Virus record (IMG/VR): IMGVR_UViG_3300046655_000181
Coordinates: 1-33,690 of that record
DNA: 33,690 bases
Strand: one strand, 5' to 3'
Source of the DNA: a virus
Part shown: piece by piece, positions 20,388 through 29,281 of the stretch
How positions within the stretch are numbered: position 1 is the stretch's first letter
How the letters are laid out: each line of letters starts with the position of its first letter
Program-made: the position numbers and the translations under genes
The notes under the pieces: generated by a model
What the model was told of the DNA's origin: nothing
Database searches by the model: none
What the model saw: only the letters and a program-made list of their open reading frames with translations

Positions 20388-21338
20388 ATGGCCGTCTTTA
20401 CGACCCAAAACGCCGTTGGTGAGCGCGAACAGCTCGCCGACATAATCTACCGGATTGATCCGGCAGAAACACCAATTTTTTCTAATGTGAAAAAAGAAAC
20501 CTCAAACGGTATCTTTGTGGAATGGCAGGTCCAGGAATTGACTTCGGCCTCAGCCACAAACTACCATAATGAGGGAGCAACAACTTCAACCGCTGCGGCA
20601 ACGCCAACCGCAAGAATTGGTAATTATCACCAGATCTCAAAGAAGGTGTTTGCAACATCTGGCACTTTGGAATCCGTTGATACCGCCGGGCGCGAGCGGG
20701 AACACAATTACCAAAAGGTTTTGAAAGCCCTGGAATTACGCCGGGACATTGAAAAATCAATTGGTGATACAGACGTTGCCCGTGACGGTTCTGATCCTCG
20801 CAAATCAGCTTCGCTGTCTTGCTGGATAACCAACGGTAGTGTTGGTGCCGGTTCAGGTGCCTTTGCTAACGGCTTAGGAACCAACACCATTACAGCAGGA
20901 ACCGCTCGTCCGTTGACACTTGCCCTCATCGAAGATGGGATGCAGGATGCCTGGACTGACGGAGGTAACCCTCGTTTAATGGTGGCAAGCGCTACAAACC
21001 GTGCCAATTTTTCTGACCTGTCAGCGTCAGGCAACTTGGTGTCAAACGACGTAAACATGACTGCCGCTAAGGAAGTCACTTACGTTGGCTCGACTTCTGT
21101 ATTCCTTACAGACTTTGGCACCGTAGAGGCTGTCCCATCTCGCTTGATGGGTAACGACCGCGTGTTCTTGATTGACCCAGATTTTGTGTCAGTCTGCACA
21201 TTGAGCGGACGTAACTTTCTTGAGCAGGAACTTTCTCAGGACGGTGACGCCAAGACAAGCCATCTGGTTTCAGAATGGTCGCTCAAGCCGACTGCGCCAA
21301 AAGCGCATTCAGCTATTTTTGATCTTAACGGATCATAA
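20388..21338 (+). CDS. Major capsid protein, SU10-like (DUF5309 family), 316 aa
   Basis: The N-terminal part, AVGEREQLADIIYRIDPAETPIFSNVKKE, then a Trp-Gln-x-Gln-x-Leu segment and NYHQISKKVFATSGTLESVDTAGREREHNYQ, is the mark of the DUF5309/SU10 capsid family with the HK97 fold. The middle (about 180-250) with LMVASATNRANFSDL and the end with KTSHLVSEWSLKPTAPKAHS also fit. A strong GAAGGAG ribosome site precedes the ATG, as expected for a protein made in hundreds of copies. A terminator follows it immediately. Confidence 0.92.
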   Translation: MAVFTTQNAVGEREQLADIIYRIDPAETPIFSNVKKETSNGIFVEWQVQELTSASATNYHNEGATTSTAAATPTARIGNYHQISKKVFATSGTLESVDTAGREREHNYQKVLKALELRRDIEKSIGDTDVARDGSDPRKSASLSCWITNGSVGAGSGAFANGLGTNTITAGTARPLTLALIEDGMQDAWTDGGNPRLMVASATNRANFSDLSASGNLVSNDVNMTAAKEVTYVGSTSVFLTDFGTVEAVPSRLMGNDRVFLIDPDFVSVCTLSGRNFLEQELSQDGDAKTSHLVSEWSLKPTAPKAHSAIFDLNGS

Positions 21339-21345
21339 TAAGTCT

Positions 21346-21375
21346 GAGGGGGCGGGCGACTGCCCCCTCTCTTTT
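21346..21375 (+). terminator. Rho-independent terminator after the major capsid gene
   Basis: GAGGGGGC (21346-21353) pairs perfectly with GCCCCCTC (21362-21369) over an 8-nt loop, followed by TCTTTT. The next gene starts 13 nt later, so downstream genes depend on read-through, giving a step-down in expression after the capsid gene. Confidence 0.85.
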
Positions 21376-21387
21376 AAGAGGGATCAC

Positions 21388-21711
21388 ATGAAGCGAGTTT
21401 TATACACAGACCCCCGCACCAAAAAAGAAGTGGTAATGGATCAGCGGTCTGACGGGACTGACGTCATTGAGACGACGCAACATTTTGACACGCTGGTAAA
21501 ATTAAACCGGCAAATGAATAACGACTATTCAAAAGGCTCTATGACAGGCAATACTCAGCGTCATGTACAGCATGTGGCGGAGATACCAAATGTGGTGTAT
21601 AATCACCTGATTGAGACGCTTGGCACACCGCAGGAGAACCCAAAAGGTTGGAAGGCGTGGCTAAACAATAGTGAGAACCGAGACTTTAGAACAGGCGGCG
21701 GGCAAGTATAA
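21388..21711 (+). CDS. Virion or head-completion protein, 107 aa
   Basis: Of the frame that is open upstream to 21220, I chose ATG 21388 (MKRVLYTDPRTKKEVVMDQRS), which follows AAGAGGG and lies after the terminator and capsid gene. The end reads HVAEIPNVVYNHLIETLGTP, then WLNNSENRDFRTGGGQV, a pattern common to small proteins between capsid and adaptor in podoviruses of this type. The role is unknown. It overlaps the adaptor start by one base (TAATG). Confidence 0.72.
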   Translation: MKRVLYTDPRTKKEVVMDQRSDGTDVIETTQHFDTLVKLNRQMNNDYSKGSMTGNTQRHVQHVAEIPNVVYNHLIETLGTPQENPKGWKAWLNNSENRDFRTGGGQV

Positions 21712-22355
21712 TGGCGATAACCACCTACACAGATCTCCAAGCCGGAATAGCTAATTTTTTAGCTAGAAGCGATTTATCTGCTCAAATCCCCGATTTTATA
21801 ACTTTGGCTGAGGCTCGCCTTAGTAGAGAGCTTGAGACAAGATCGCAGGAAAAAAGATCTGTAGCTAATTTGGTTGTCGGGGATGAATACATCTATTTGC
21901 CGTCTGACTTTAGAGAGGTGCGCGAAGTAAAACTAAACACGTCTCCTTTGACTGTTCTAAAATATCATAGCCCCGCTTCTTTGGACGAACAATATCCGTC
22001 AAATGGAAATGGCAAACCAAGGGGGTTTAGCATCGTCGGACTTGAAATGAAAATGCGACCGGTGCCAGACAGTACATACGAAATGGAAATTATTTACATT
22101 GGCGGTGTGACCCCTTTATCAGCATCAAACCCAAGTAATAACATTTTGCTTCGTTCCCCAGACGCTTATCTTTACGGCGCATTAGCCGAAGCATACGCAT
22201 ACCTTTTGGACGAGACTAGGGCTGCTCAATATATGGCTAGATTTGAAAAAGCTATGGAAGAAATAAAGATAGACGAGCAACGCGCCCATTACGGGACTGG
22301 CAGTATTCAAATGAATAGTATCTATCAACGACAATCCCAATCGGCGGAGAGATAA
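21711..22355 (+). CDS. Head-tail adaptor protein, SU10-like, 214 aa
   Basis: It looks like the adaptor that binds below the portal: an N-terminal helix pair with TDLQAGIANFLARSDLSAQIPDFITLAEARLSRELETR, a beta part with GDEYIYLPSDFREVREVKL, and a C-terminal helix bundle with LRSPDAYLYGALAEAYAYLLDETRAAQYMARFEKAMEEI. This three-part pattern is typical of SU10/P22 gp4-like adaptors. It is placed between head-completion and tail genes, as expected. The start is set by TAATG overlap. Confidence 0.82.
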   Translation: MAITTYTDLQAGIANFLARSDLSAQIPDFITLAEARLSRELETRSQEKRSVANLVVGDEYIYLPSDFREVREVKLNTSPLTVLKYHSPASLDEQYPSNGNGKPRGFSIVGLEMKMRPVPDSTYEMEIIYIGGVTPLSASNPSNNILLRSPDAYLYGALAEAYAYLLDETRAAQYMARFEKAMEEIKIDEQRAHYGTGSIQMNSIYQRQSQSAER

Positions 22356-22356
22356 A

Positions 22357-22743
22357 ATGAGCGCTATGAGCGATTACCTAGAAAATGAGATCCTTGATCA
22401 TATTCTTGGGACTGGGGCATACACAATGCCTTCAACAGTTTACATTGGGCTATCAACTGGATCATTTAATGACAACAACAGCGGAACCGAATTATCAGGT
22501 AATGGTTATGCGCGACAGACAATAGCTTTTGATGCTGCTGTTTCTGGGACTGCCGACAACACGGCGGCTGTTCAGTTTGCAGCCGCTACCTCGTCTTGGG
22601 GGACCGTTACGCATTTCGGTTTGTTCGATGCAAGCACCAGCGGAAACCTTTTGATCCACGGAGCGTTTTCAACTGGCAAGCTCATAGACACGGGTGATAT
22701 TCTGAAAATTAATGCCGGTGACTTAGACATTACAGCGGCATAG
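22357..22743 (+). CDS. Tail-fibre-associated protein (Gp80-like), 128 aa
   Basis: It matches by pattern a widespread phage tail-fibre family: SDYLENEILDHILGTGAYTMPSTVYIGLSTGSF, then GYARQTIAFDAA, then VQFAAATSSWGTVTHFGLFDASTSGNLLIHGAFS, and a final DTGDILKINAGDLDIT. It is a compact beta protein of the tail or baseplate. It stands 1 nt after the adaptor gene's stop. Confidence 0.75.
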   Translation: MSAMSDYLENEILDHILGTGAYTMPSTVYIGLSTGSFNDNNSGTELSGNGYARQTIAFDAAVSGTADNTAAVQFAAATSSWGTVTHFGLFDASTSGNLLIHGAFSTGKLIDTGDILKINAGDLDITAA

Positions 22744-22752
22744 GTTTAGACT

Positions 22753-23319
22753 GTGGCCTCTCTTGAGCAACTAGACACATGGGGCGGGCTAGACGCGCTT
22801 GATGTTTATGGCCTAACCCTAGAGCAGCTAGATCAGGTAACGCTTCACGCGACCGACGGCGCTGCGTCCATATCAATAACTGGAACGCTGTCCGCTATAA
22901 GAGAGCTGGCTATGCAAGCGTCTGTTGCGGGCGCGGCTGGTGTTACGGCTTCTATGAAGCCAATTAGGGCGGCTACAGCGGCTATTAACCTAGCAATAAC
23001 TCAATCTAGCTCTTTATTCCGCGTTAGGTCAGCTTCTGCTAGTGAGAGCTTAGTCCTGACAACGTCGGCTTTAGCTTCCCTTGTCCGTCTTGTGAGCGCC
23101 GCAGAAAATGTTTCTATGTCAACGTCTGCATCTGCGGTCGCGTTGTTTTCTATGGCCTCATCTGTTAATAACAATATATCCGCAACAGCTACGGGCAAGG
23201 TTTTGGGAGAGGATTGGACAGATGTTGCTTTAGGCAGTGAGGTCTGGACAAATGTAGCTTTAGGTTCAGAGGTGTGGACAGACGTTACTTTAGGCAATGA
23301 GGTTTGGGCAAATCAATGA
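22753..23319 (+). CDS. Tail-associated protein with C-terminal Trp repeats, 188 aa
   Basis: The only good start is GTG 22753. The N-terminus has the repeats LEQLDTWGGLDALDVYGLTLEQLDQ. The middle is Ala/Ser-rich low-complexity sequence (about 35-150) that may form a long helix or stalk. The C-terminus has three and a half copies of a 10-residue unit, (D/V)WT(D/N)V(A/T)LG(S/N)E, at about 154-188. The role is unknown; it is a surface tail protein by context. ATGA couples it to the nozzle gene. The GTG start lacks a strong ribosome site. Confidence 0.6.
   Translation: MASLEQLDTWGGLDALDVYGLTLEQLDQVTLHATDGAASISITGTLSAIRELAMQASVAGAAGVTASMKPIRAATAAINLAITQSSSLFRVRSASASESLVLTTSALASLVRLVSAAENVSMSTSASAVALFSMASSVNNNISATATGKVLGEDWTDVALGSEVWTNVALGSEVWTDVTLGNEVWANQ
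23212..23316 (+). repeat. 30-bp tandem repeats coding for Trp-containing decapeptides
   Basis: Three complete units (23212-23241, 23242-23271, 23272-23301) and a half unit end the preceding gene. Each codes (D/V)WT(D/N)V(A/T)LG(S/N)E. The units differ in many third-codon bases, so they are an old duplication held by selection on the protein. Confidence 0.85.
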
Positions 23320-24767
23320 TACAGTTTGGCGAATGGCTACCAGATCAAGCCGACATAATGAACCCCGGTGTTACTGTTGCAACAAATGTTTTGCCTGCCG
23401 CTAACGGATACCATTCAATGAACGGGTTTGTGCCGTATTCAAATGCAGCCAGTGGAACAATTAAAGGTATTTTTGCTGCTAAAGATGCCGCGTCTAATAC
23501 TAAGTTATTTGCTGGTGACGCTACCAATCTTTACCTTCACAACTCGGCTACAAACAATTTAGATGCTGTTGGCAAGGGTGGCGGCTATACATTAACCGAC
23601 ACAGAAAAATGGCGTTTTGCCCAGTTTGGCAATTATGTTTTGTGCGCTGGAGGAGTTGGCGAGACAATTCAGTCGTTTCAATTAGGTAGCAGCTCGGCAT
23701 TCGCAGATCTGACCAACGCGCCAAAAGCTGATTTTTTAGCGGTTGTTAGAGATTTTGTGTGGGCCGCTAATGTGGATAGCGGGTCTGGCCGAATACCTTT
23801 CCGGTGCCAATGGTCAGGGTTTAATAACATAACCAGTTGGACCTCTGGAGTTGATCAAGCCGACTTTCAAGATCTGCCAGATAGTGGCGCTATTACTGGA
23901 ATGGTTGGAGGTGAATATTGCACCATTCTAACTGAGCGAGCTATCTACCGAGCCACCTATGCGGGACCGCCTTTGATTTGGCAATTTGACAAAGTCGTGT
24001 CTGAAAGAGGGTGTGCGTTTAGTGGCTCTGTCTGTAACTCAGGGAACCTTGTTTTCTTCTTGGCCTCAGATGGTTTTTACGCATTCGACGGGCAAAAAAC
24101 GGTGAGTATTGGTTCAGAAAAAGTGAATGAATTTTTTAAGAAGGACTTTGATAGTAACTATGATTTTCGTATGAGTTCTCACGTTGACCCTCTAAACGAA
24201 GTTGCTATGTGGAGCTACACAAGCACACAGTCCCCGACAGGCCAGCCAGACAAAATAATTATGTATAATTATGTTTTGAATAAATGGTCATTGGCGGAAG
24301 TTGAGGCAGACCTGTTGTCCCCATTGTTTTCATCTGGGTACACGGTTGACGGCCTTGGCAACTTGTCTGCGACTGTTGATGGCCTTTCTATTCAGCTAGA
24401 CAGTAGAACATTTAAGGGCGGGCAGTATTTCTTTGGCGGAGCTTATGGCAATAAAATTTACACTTTTTCTGGCAGCCCGTTGTCTGGCACTATTGAAACA
24501 TCAGAAGCACCATTAAGCATGGGCAAGCACTCTATTATCACTAGGGTCTATCCATATTACGAAGATGGCTCTGTTGAGATTTCTATTGGCACAAGAGACA
24601 CGCAGGCAGCCACCCATCAATATGGGAGTGTCGCAATTCCAAACACTTCCGGCTTTGCCCCATTTAGAGCGCAGGGCAGATACCACAGAGCAAAAACTAT
24701 TTTTAGTGGTGGCTGGAGCAAGGCTGTCGGCATTGATGTTGAGGCAAGGCAGATTGGGCGAAGATGA
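23316..24767 (+). CDS. Tail nozzle/stabilisation protein (P22 gp10-like), 483 aa
   Basis: The start is MIQFGEWLPDQADIMNPGV, with ATGA overlap with the previous gene. The sequence is beta-rich throughout with repeated blade-like segments (KLFAGDATNLYLH, FAQFGNYVLCAGG, FVWAANVD, IYRATYAGPPLIWQF, LVFFLASDGFYAFDG) fitting the propeller seen in P22 gp10 and SU10 nozzle proteins. It extends the adaptor ring and plugs the short tail. Length fits (P22 gp10 is 472). A TTG codon at 23304 would add only four residues. Confidence 0.8.
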   Translation: MIQFGEWLPDQADIMNPGVTVATNVLPAANGYHSMNGFVPYSNAASGTIKGIFAAKDAASNTKLFAGDATNLYLHNSATNNLDAVGKGGGYTLTDTEKWRFAQFGNYVLCAGGVGETIQSFQLGSSSAFADLTNAPKADFLAVVRDFVWAANVDSGSGRIPFRCQWSGFNNITSWTSGVDQADFQDLPDSGAITGMVGGEYCTILTERAIYRATYAGPPLIWQFDKVVSERGCAFSGSVCNSGNLVFFLASDGFYAFDGQKTVSIGSEKVNEFFKKDFDSNYDFRMSSHVDPLNEVAMWSYTSTQSPTGQPDKIIMYNYVLNKWSLAEVEADLLSPLFSSGYTVDGLGNLSATVDGLSIQLDSRTFKGGQYFFGGAYGNKIYTFSGSPLSGTIETSEAPLSMGKHSIITRVYPYYEDGSVEISIGTRDTQAATHQYGSVAIPNTSGFAPFRAQGRYHRAKTIFSGGWSKAVGIDVEARQIGRR

Positions 24768-25087
24768 CAACTGCACAGAGAAAAGCTAATTTTAGAATTT
24801 TAAACCCAATTACCGCAACGACAAGAGAGGTGGCCGAGGTTTTAAATAGAACTGTTGATGGCGGCTTGAACAGCATTGGGTACGCCACGCTTGGTAATGG
24901 CACAACTAGCACTACTGTTAGTGACCCAAGGTACAGCGTCGAGAGCATTGTTTTTTTTACGGGGTTTAACGAGACGCTTGAGCATAGCAACCCTTTTGTA
25001 AAAAGCACTAGCACCGACGGCACAATGATAATTGAACACGGGAACCACGGGCATGACGTTGACGTTGCCTACTTTATTGTCGGCTGA
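24764..25087 (+). CDS. Tail-associated hypothetical protein, 107 aa
   Basis: It begins MTTAQRKANFRILNPITATTREVAEVLNRTVDGGLNSIG and has a beta-rich second half with SVESIVFFTGFNETLEHSNP and GNHGHDVDVAYFIVG. This recalls small virion proteins of marine podoviruses, but the family is not known to me. ATGA couples it to the nozzle gene. The next gene starts within its last 35 nt. Confidence 0.68.
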   Translation: MTTAQRKANFRILNPITATTREVAEVLNRTVDGGLNSIGYATLGNGTTSTTVSDPRYSVESIVFFTGFNETLEHSNPFVKSTSTDGTMIIEHGNHGHDVDVAYFIVG

Positions 25088-25457
25088 GGACAGATTGTCA
25101 GAACAGTGGCAGAGGTGCCACAAATGGATTAGTGAGGCTTTGGCGTACTCTGGCGGTACGCATTCTATGGACGATGTTTTTGGTGCGCTGGCTCTTGGGG
25201 ATGCCCAGTTACATCCTTTAGAAAAATCGTGTATTATAACCGAGATAGTGGATTATCCCCAGCGGTCGGTTTGTCGAATATGGTTAGCTGGTGGAGAACT
25301 AAACGAGTTAATTGAGGCTGAAAAGTCTATTGCGATTTGGGCTAAGAGCCTTGGGTGCTACGCAATGGAGATTAACGGCAGGATGGGCTGGAAACGCCAG
25401 CTTAAAGATTACACCGCATCGTCGGTGGTTTTAACAAAGGAATTGAGAGATGAGTAA
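25053..25457 (+). CDS. Phage GNAT-like/ejection-associated protein, 134 aa
   Basis: The core reads HKWISEALAYSGGTHSMDDVFGALALGDAQLHPLEKSCIITEIVDYP, then RIWLAGGELNELIEAEKSIAIWAKSLGCYAMEINGRMGW, a layout found in many podovirus genomes and usually said to be acetyltransferase-like. I see the GxGC...GRxGW end but no clear acetyl-CoA motif. It lies next to ejection-type proteins. I chose ATG 25053; ATG 25032 is in frame and would add seven residues, with a less clear ribosome site. Confidence 0.68.
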   Translation: MTLTLPTLLSAEDRLSEQWQRCHKWISEALAYSGGTHSMDDVFGALALGDAQLHPLEKSCIITEIVDYPQRSVCRIWLAGGELNELIEAEKSIAIWAKSLGCYAMEINGRMGWKRQLKDYTASSVVLTKELRDE

Positions 25458-26199
25458 AGGCGGCGGCGGAAACACTAGAAACATTACCCAGACGACTAGC
25501 GCACCGGCATACGCGCAACCGTTTTTGGAGTATGGCTTATCTGAAGCAAAAAACCTTTACGGAAATCAACCATCTTATTACCCCGGTCAAACGACCATAG
25601 GGTTTAGCCCAGAAAGTGAAATGTCTCTTTCTGCTACTCGTCAAAGGGCAATAGACGGCAGCCCGTTCATACCCGCAGTGCAAAACGCGGTTATGCAGAA
25701 CCTTATGGGGACGAACCCACTCCAACAAGCTGCGTTTAGACCTGCAATTGAGGCTGTAGAGGCTCAAGCTGCAAAGGCGGGCAGATATGGCTCAGGATAC
25801 CAACAGGGCGCTCTTGCCGCAGCTTTGGCCCCTATGGCATACCAAGCGCAGCAAGACGCCATTGCGCAAGCTCCTGCGGCTCGCGAGTTTGGTTTTGCTG
25901 ACCTTAATACTTTGGCCGGTGTGGGCGGTGCGCGAGAGGCACAATCTCAGGCAGAGCTTCAAGCTGACATTGACCGCTTTAATTTTGAGCAAGAACAGCC
26001 TCAACTTGCTCTGGCTAATTACATGGCAACCGTTAAGGGCGGTACTGTCGGTGGGCAAAGCACCAGACCTGTCTTCCGCAATCAGGCCGGAAATGTTCTC
26101 AGTGGCGCATTAGGTGGGGCGCAACTTGCTGGAATGATACCAGGCATGGGCGGCGGTATGGGCGCGGGCCTTGGCGCGTTAGCGGGTCTTTTAGGTTAG
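25450..26199 (+). CDS. Ejection/internal virion protein, 249 aa
   Basis: The N-terminus is Gly/Asn/Thr-rich (MSKGGGGNTRNITQTTSAPAYAQPFLEYGLSEAKNLYG), then a helical part rich in Ala and Gln (about 75-180: PAIEAVEAQAAKAGRYGSGYQQGALAAALAPMAYQAQQDAIA), and a Gly/Met/Ala-rich C-terminus (GMIPGMGGGMGAGLGALAGLLG) that may insert in a membrane. This make-up is common to DNA-ejection proteins of short-tailed phages that leave the capsid ahead of the DNA. ATGA-type overlap of 8 nt with the previous gene. Confidence 0.72.
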   Translation: MSKGGGGNTRNITQTTSAPAYAQPFLEYGLSEAKNLYGNQPSYYPGQTTIGFSPESEMSLSATRQRAIDGSPFIPAVQNAVMQNLMGTNPLQQAAFRPAIEAVEAQAAKAGRYGSGYQQGALAAALAPMAYQAQQDAIAQAPAAREFGFADLNTLAGVGGAREAQSQAELQADIDRFNFEQEQPQLALANYMATVKGGTVGGQSTRPVFRNQAGNVLSGALGGAQLAGMIPGMGGGMGAGLGALAGLLG

Positions 26200-26208
26200 G
26201 GGTAGAGC

Positions 26209-27501
26209 ATGAGCGTTTACGACAGATTTAATCGATTACTGCAAGGTCGAGCGCCCTTGCCAGCCGCAACAATGAGACGGCCATTTCAGCTTCCTAATGG
26301 ACAGGTTCCGCCTATGGCGCTTCTGCCCGGTGCTAAACCGCCGCAGTCTTCATTAACCGCAAATCAAAAACTGTCGCCTATGATGCAAGAAATTTTAAGA
26401 AAAGCTCAAATTTCGCGCATGACGCCTGCCGCTGGTCAGGTCAACTTGACGACCCCTGAAGCGGCAGCGGGTGGGCCAGCAGGTATGACATTTGAGCAGA
26501 AGCTAATGCAGCCACGCGCTCAGGGTATGCTTAACGCCGCTGCCGCTGGGTTTGAGGCTTCGGGTTGGCAAGACCGTCCGGTTACTCTTGGGCAGGTCTT
26601 GGGGCGCATGGGTACTGCTGGTATGAAGGCTTACACCGCTGCTGAAGATCGCATCGCCGCTCAAAAAGCGGCAGGGTTAGACAAACTTTTAACAGAAGCA
26701 AAAATAAAAACTGAGTTGGGAAAGGCCGGTCAAGGATTTAAGGGGACTAGCCTTGCAGCTCAAGACAGCAATAATGTTTTAAATTTAGGTCCAAAGGTTG
26801 CTAACGGCACTGCCTCGCCTACTCAAAAAGCAGCTTATGGTATGTCTTGGCAGCGGCTGTCTCAACCAAGGCCAGAAACCAGAACTGCAACAGACGGCAC
26901 CGTAACAACGGTAACAATTCCGGGTATGGATTTAACAGGGTTTCCTGTCCCAGAAGGGGTTGAGGCGGGTGAAAAAGTTATTGGAACAGAAGCGCCAACA
27001 TTTAATAACGACGAAAAACTAGCCGCAGCCTTCACCAACAGAATGATTGAATCTACTTCAACATTTGAAAATGTAACGGCTGGAGGTTATGACCCTTCTA
27101 ACATGAGAGACTTCGCCGCCAACCAATTACCCTTAGCAATTAGGGGTTCTGCGCTATCTGATGCCGGTCAACAGTATTTAGCGGCAAAAATGAATTTTAT
27201 TACTGCTGTTTTGCGTAAGGAATCAGGTGCCGCTATTTCTGATACAGAATTTAAAAATGAAGACTTAAAATATTTTCCGCAACCCGGAGAAAGCGCGGCT
27301 GTTATAGAGCAAAAAAGAATTGCCAGAAAGACAGCAATAGAGAGCATGAAGGCGCAATCTGGCGGCGCTTTTTCTTATATGCAGAAAAAAATGAAGCCGT
27401 CTGACATGGACCAACTTCCAAAGGGGTCAGTGTTTATGGAGAGAATAGGCGGCGTGTCTTATTACAAAACCCCTGAAGGCAAAGTATTGGCGGTGGATTG
27501 A
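26209..27501 (+). CDS. Internal virion/ejection protein, 430 aa
   Basis: The N-terminal third is Pro/Ala-rich and flexible. The middle has a helical segment with GFEASGWQDRPVTLGQVLGRMGTAGMKAYTAAEDRIAAQKAAG. The C-terminal part has FITAVLRKESGAAISDTEFKNEDLKYFPQPGES, then AVIEQKRIARKTAIESMKAQSG, a pattern that recurs in internal proteins of marine podoviruses. No lytic or other enzyme motif is visible. It sits between two other ejection-type genes. An AGGGGTAGAG ribosome site precedes ATG. Confidence 0.7.
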   Translation: MSVYDRFNRLLQGRAPLPAATMRRPFQLPNGQVPPMALLPGAKPPQSSLTANQKLSPMMQEILRKAQISRMTPAAGQVNLTTPEAAAGGPAGMTFEQKLMQPRAQGMLNAAAAGFEASGWQDRPVTLGQVLGRMGTAGMKAYTAAEDRIAAQKAAGLDKLLTEAKIKTELGKAGQGFKGTSLAAQDSNNVLNLGPKVANGTASPTQKAAYGMSWQRLSQPRPETRTATDGTVTTVTIPGMDLTGFPVPEGVEAGEKVIGTEAPTFNNDEKLAAAFTNRMIESTSTFENVTAGGYDPSNMRDFAANQLPLAIRGSALSDAGQQYLAAKMNFITAVLRKESGAAISDTEFKNEDLKYFPQPGESAAVIEQKRIARKTAIESMKAQSGGAFSYMQKKMKPSDMDQLPKGSVFMERIGGVSYYKTPEGKVLAVD

Positions 27502-27502
27502 T

Positions 27503-29242
27503 ATGGGTATTCGCGAAGCAACTCAAGACGAAATAGCAAAGTTGAACTCTGCACAAGCGTCAGAAGAAACGCCATCAGTTGGCGGGTATAACCCGATACA
27601 GTTTGCCACTGGCCTTGCTCGGTCAATTGGTCAGGGCATCACGTTTGGCACGGCTGACGAGGCTGAGGCATATATTAGAAGCATATTAGGCGACCAAACA
27701 TACAAGCAGGCGCGGGATCAGGTTCGCAAAGAGCTTGATCAGTTTCGTAAAGAATATCCGAAAACAGCTTACGGCTCAGAAATTGCGTCTTCTATAGCTA
27801 TGCCAATGGGTGTGGCAAAACTTGCTGGCAAAGGCATCGTCAAGGGTGCCGAAATGATTAATAAGCCATTAGCCGATTTTGCGGCTCAAAAGGCTGCTCA
27901 GGCTGGACAAAAAATTGCTACGGCTGCACCAAAAACAACAAGGATCGCAACAGGCAAGCCAGCTCAGGTGGCGGGTGCGAGCGCCCTATATGGCGCTGGC
28001 GCGGCAGAAGAAATGAGCGATGTGCCAGAATCAATGGCAATATCCGCTGCGCTTGGTGCGGGTCTGCAAAAAGCAGCACCCGCCGTTACCGCAGGAGCCG
28101 CAGAGCTTATTAAAAAGGGCGTGCCTTTGACAGTCGGGCAAAAGTTTGGCGGGATAACTGGTGGCGTTGAGGAGCGTCTAGCTGGCCTTCCGGTTCTTGA
28201 CTTTTTGATTGGTGGCGCTCGCCGTCGAGCTGTTACTGGATTTGAAAGGGCATCATACGATGAGGCTCTAGCCCCACTTGGAGAAAAATTGCCAAAGGGC
28301 GTAAAAGGCCGTGACGCTTATATTAAAGCTCAAGGCATAATTAGTAAGGCATACGACGACGTTTTGAAAGACGTTAACATACCGTCTCCAAATCAGATCA
28401 TTACCCAGATACCTGATGTTGCCGCAACTTTGCCCAAGCAAGAAGCTGGATTGTATTCCCAAATAATAATGAAAGAACTTGGCGACAGGACGAAGGATGG
28501 AAGGCTTACCGGTTCTGCCTTTAAAGAGGCACAGAGCGCGTTACGCCAGAGGGCATATAAATTTATGACTTCACAAGACGCCTATCAGCGTGAGCTGGGC
28601 GAAGCGTTGAGCGATGCGGCTGAGGAGCTGACGACGACGCTTGGAAGGTTTAACCCTGACAAAGCTGGAAAACTAGCCAATATTGACACGGCATATTCTA
28701 GGTTCAAGCCTATGCAAATGGCCGCTGCCTCAAAGGGTATGTCCGGTGAAGTTACCCCTGCAAAATTGCTAGAAAAAGTTTACGCGCAGTCACGGCGCTC
28801 GCCTTCTGTGCTTGCCAAGGGCGAGGGGCGTATGCAGCGGCTCGCAGAAACTGGCGCAGACGTTATAGGCACAAAAATTGGTGACAGCGGAACAGCAGGT
28901 CGTTTGGCGCTTACAATGGGTACGCTTGGCAGCGGTGCCTTCCTCGACCCTGTCACAACAGGGTTAGTGGCGGGCGGAACAGGGGCGGTTTACTCGCCAT
29001 TGGGTCAGGCTATCTTGGCTGGCACAAGAAAATTTGGGCGCGACATACCAGGTCTAATGCAAGGCGCTGGAGCAACTATGCGCTCGCCAGCAACCGCTGG
29101 CCTTCTGTCTCAGCAAGCGGGGCCAATGATTCAGCAAGCCCAAGCGGATGACGGCGTTAGGTACGAGACAATCACAAACAGTCAGGGCGTCGATCAAGTA
29201 ATTGCGTTTACGCCTGACGGACGTGCGGTGCGTGTGCGCTAG
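27503..29242 (+). CDS. Ejection/internal virion protein, 579 aa
   Basis: It is a long Ala/Gly-rich helical protein. Near the start is GYNPIQFATGLARSIGQGITFGTADEAEAYIRS, then several small-residue segments that could insert in a membrane (ASALYGAGAAEE; ISAALGAGLQKAAPAVTAGA; LALTMGTLGSGAFLDPVTTGLVAGGTGAV). Helical, weakly hydrophobic proteins of this size are typical large ejection proteins (compare P22 gp16/gp20), which make the channel for DNA across the envelope. The call rests on composition and place. The gene is followed by the fibre genes. Confidence 0.7.
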   Translation: MGIREATQDEIAKLNSAQASEETPSVGGYNPIQFATGLARSIGQGITFGTADEAEAYIRSILGDQTYKQARDQVRKELDQFRKEYPKTAYGSEIASSIAMPMGVAKLAGKGIVKGAEMINKPLADFAAQKAAQAGQKIATAAPKTTRIATGKPAQVAGASALYGAGAAEEMSDVPESMAISAALGAGLQKAAPAVTAGAAELIKKGVPLTVGQKFGGITGGVEERLAGLPVLDFLIGGARRRAVTGFERASYDEALAPLGEKLPKGVKGRDAYIKAQGIISKAYDDVLKDVNIPSPNQIITQIPDVAATLPKQEAGLYSQIIMKELGDRTKDGRLTGSAFKEAQSALRQRAYKFMTSQDAYQRELGEALSDAAEELTTTLGRFNPDKAGKLANIDTAYSRFKPMQMAAASKGMSGEVTPAKLLEKVYAQSRRSPSVLAKGEGRMQRLAETGADVIGTKIGDSGTAGRLALTMGTLGSGAFLDPVTTGLVAGGTGAVYSPLGQAILAGTRKFGRDIPGLMQGAGATMRSPATAGLLSQQAGPMIQQAQADDGVRYETITNSQGVDQVIAFTPDGRAVRVR

Positions 29243-29281
29243 AATTATGCTATAACTAGCTAAGGATTAACGGAGAACAGA

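Noticed and set aside
23212-23316. Tandem repeats as a CRISPR-like array
   Set aside because: The units are contiguous without spacers, are in frame and code for protein repeats.
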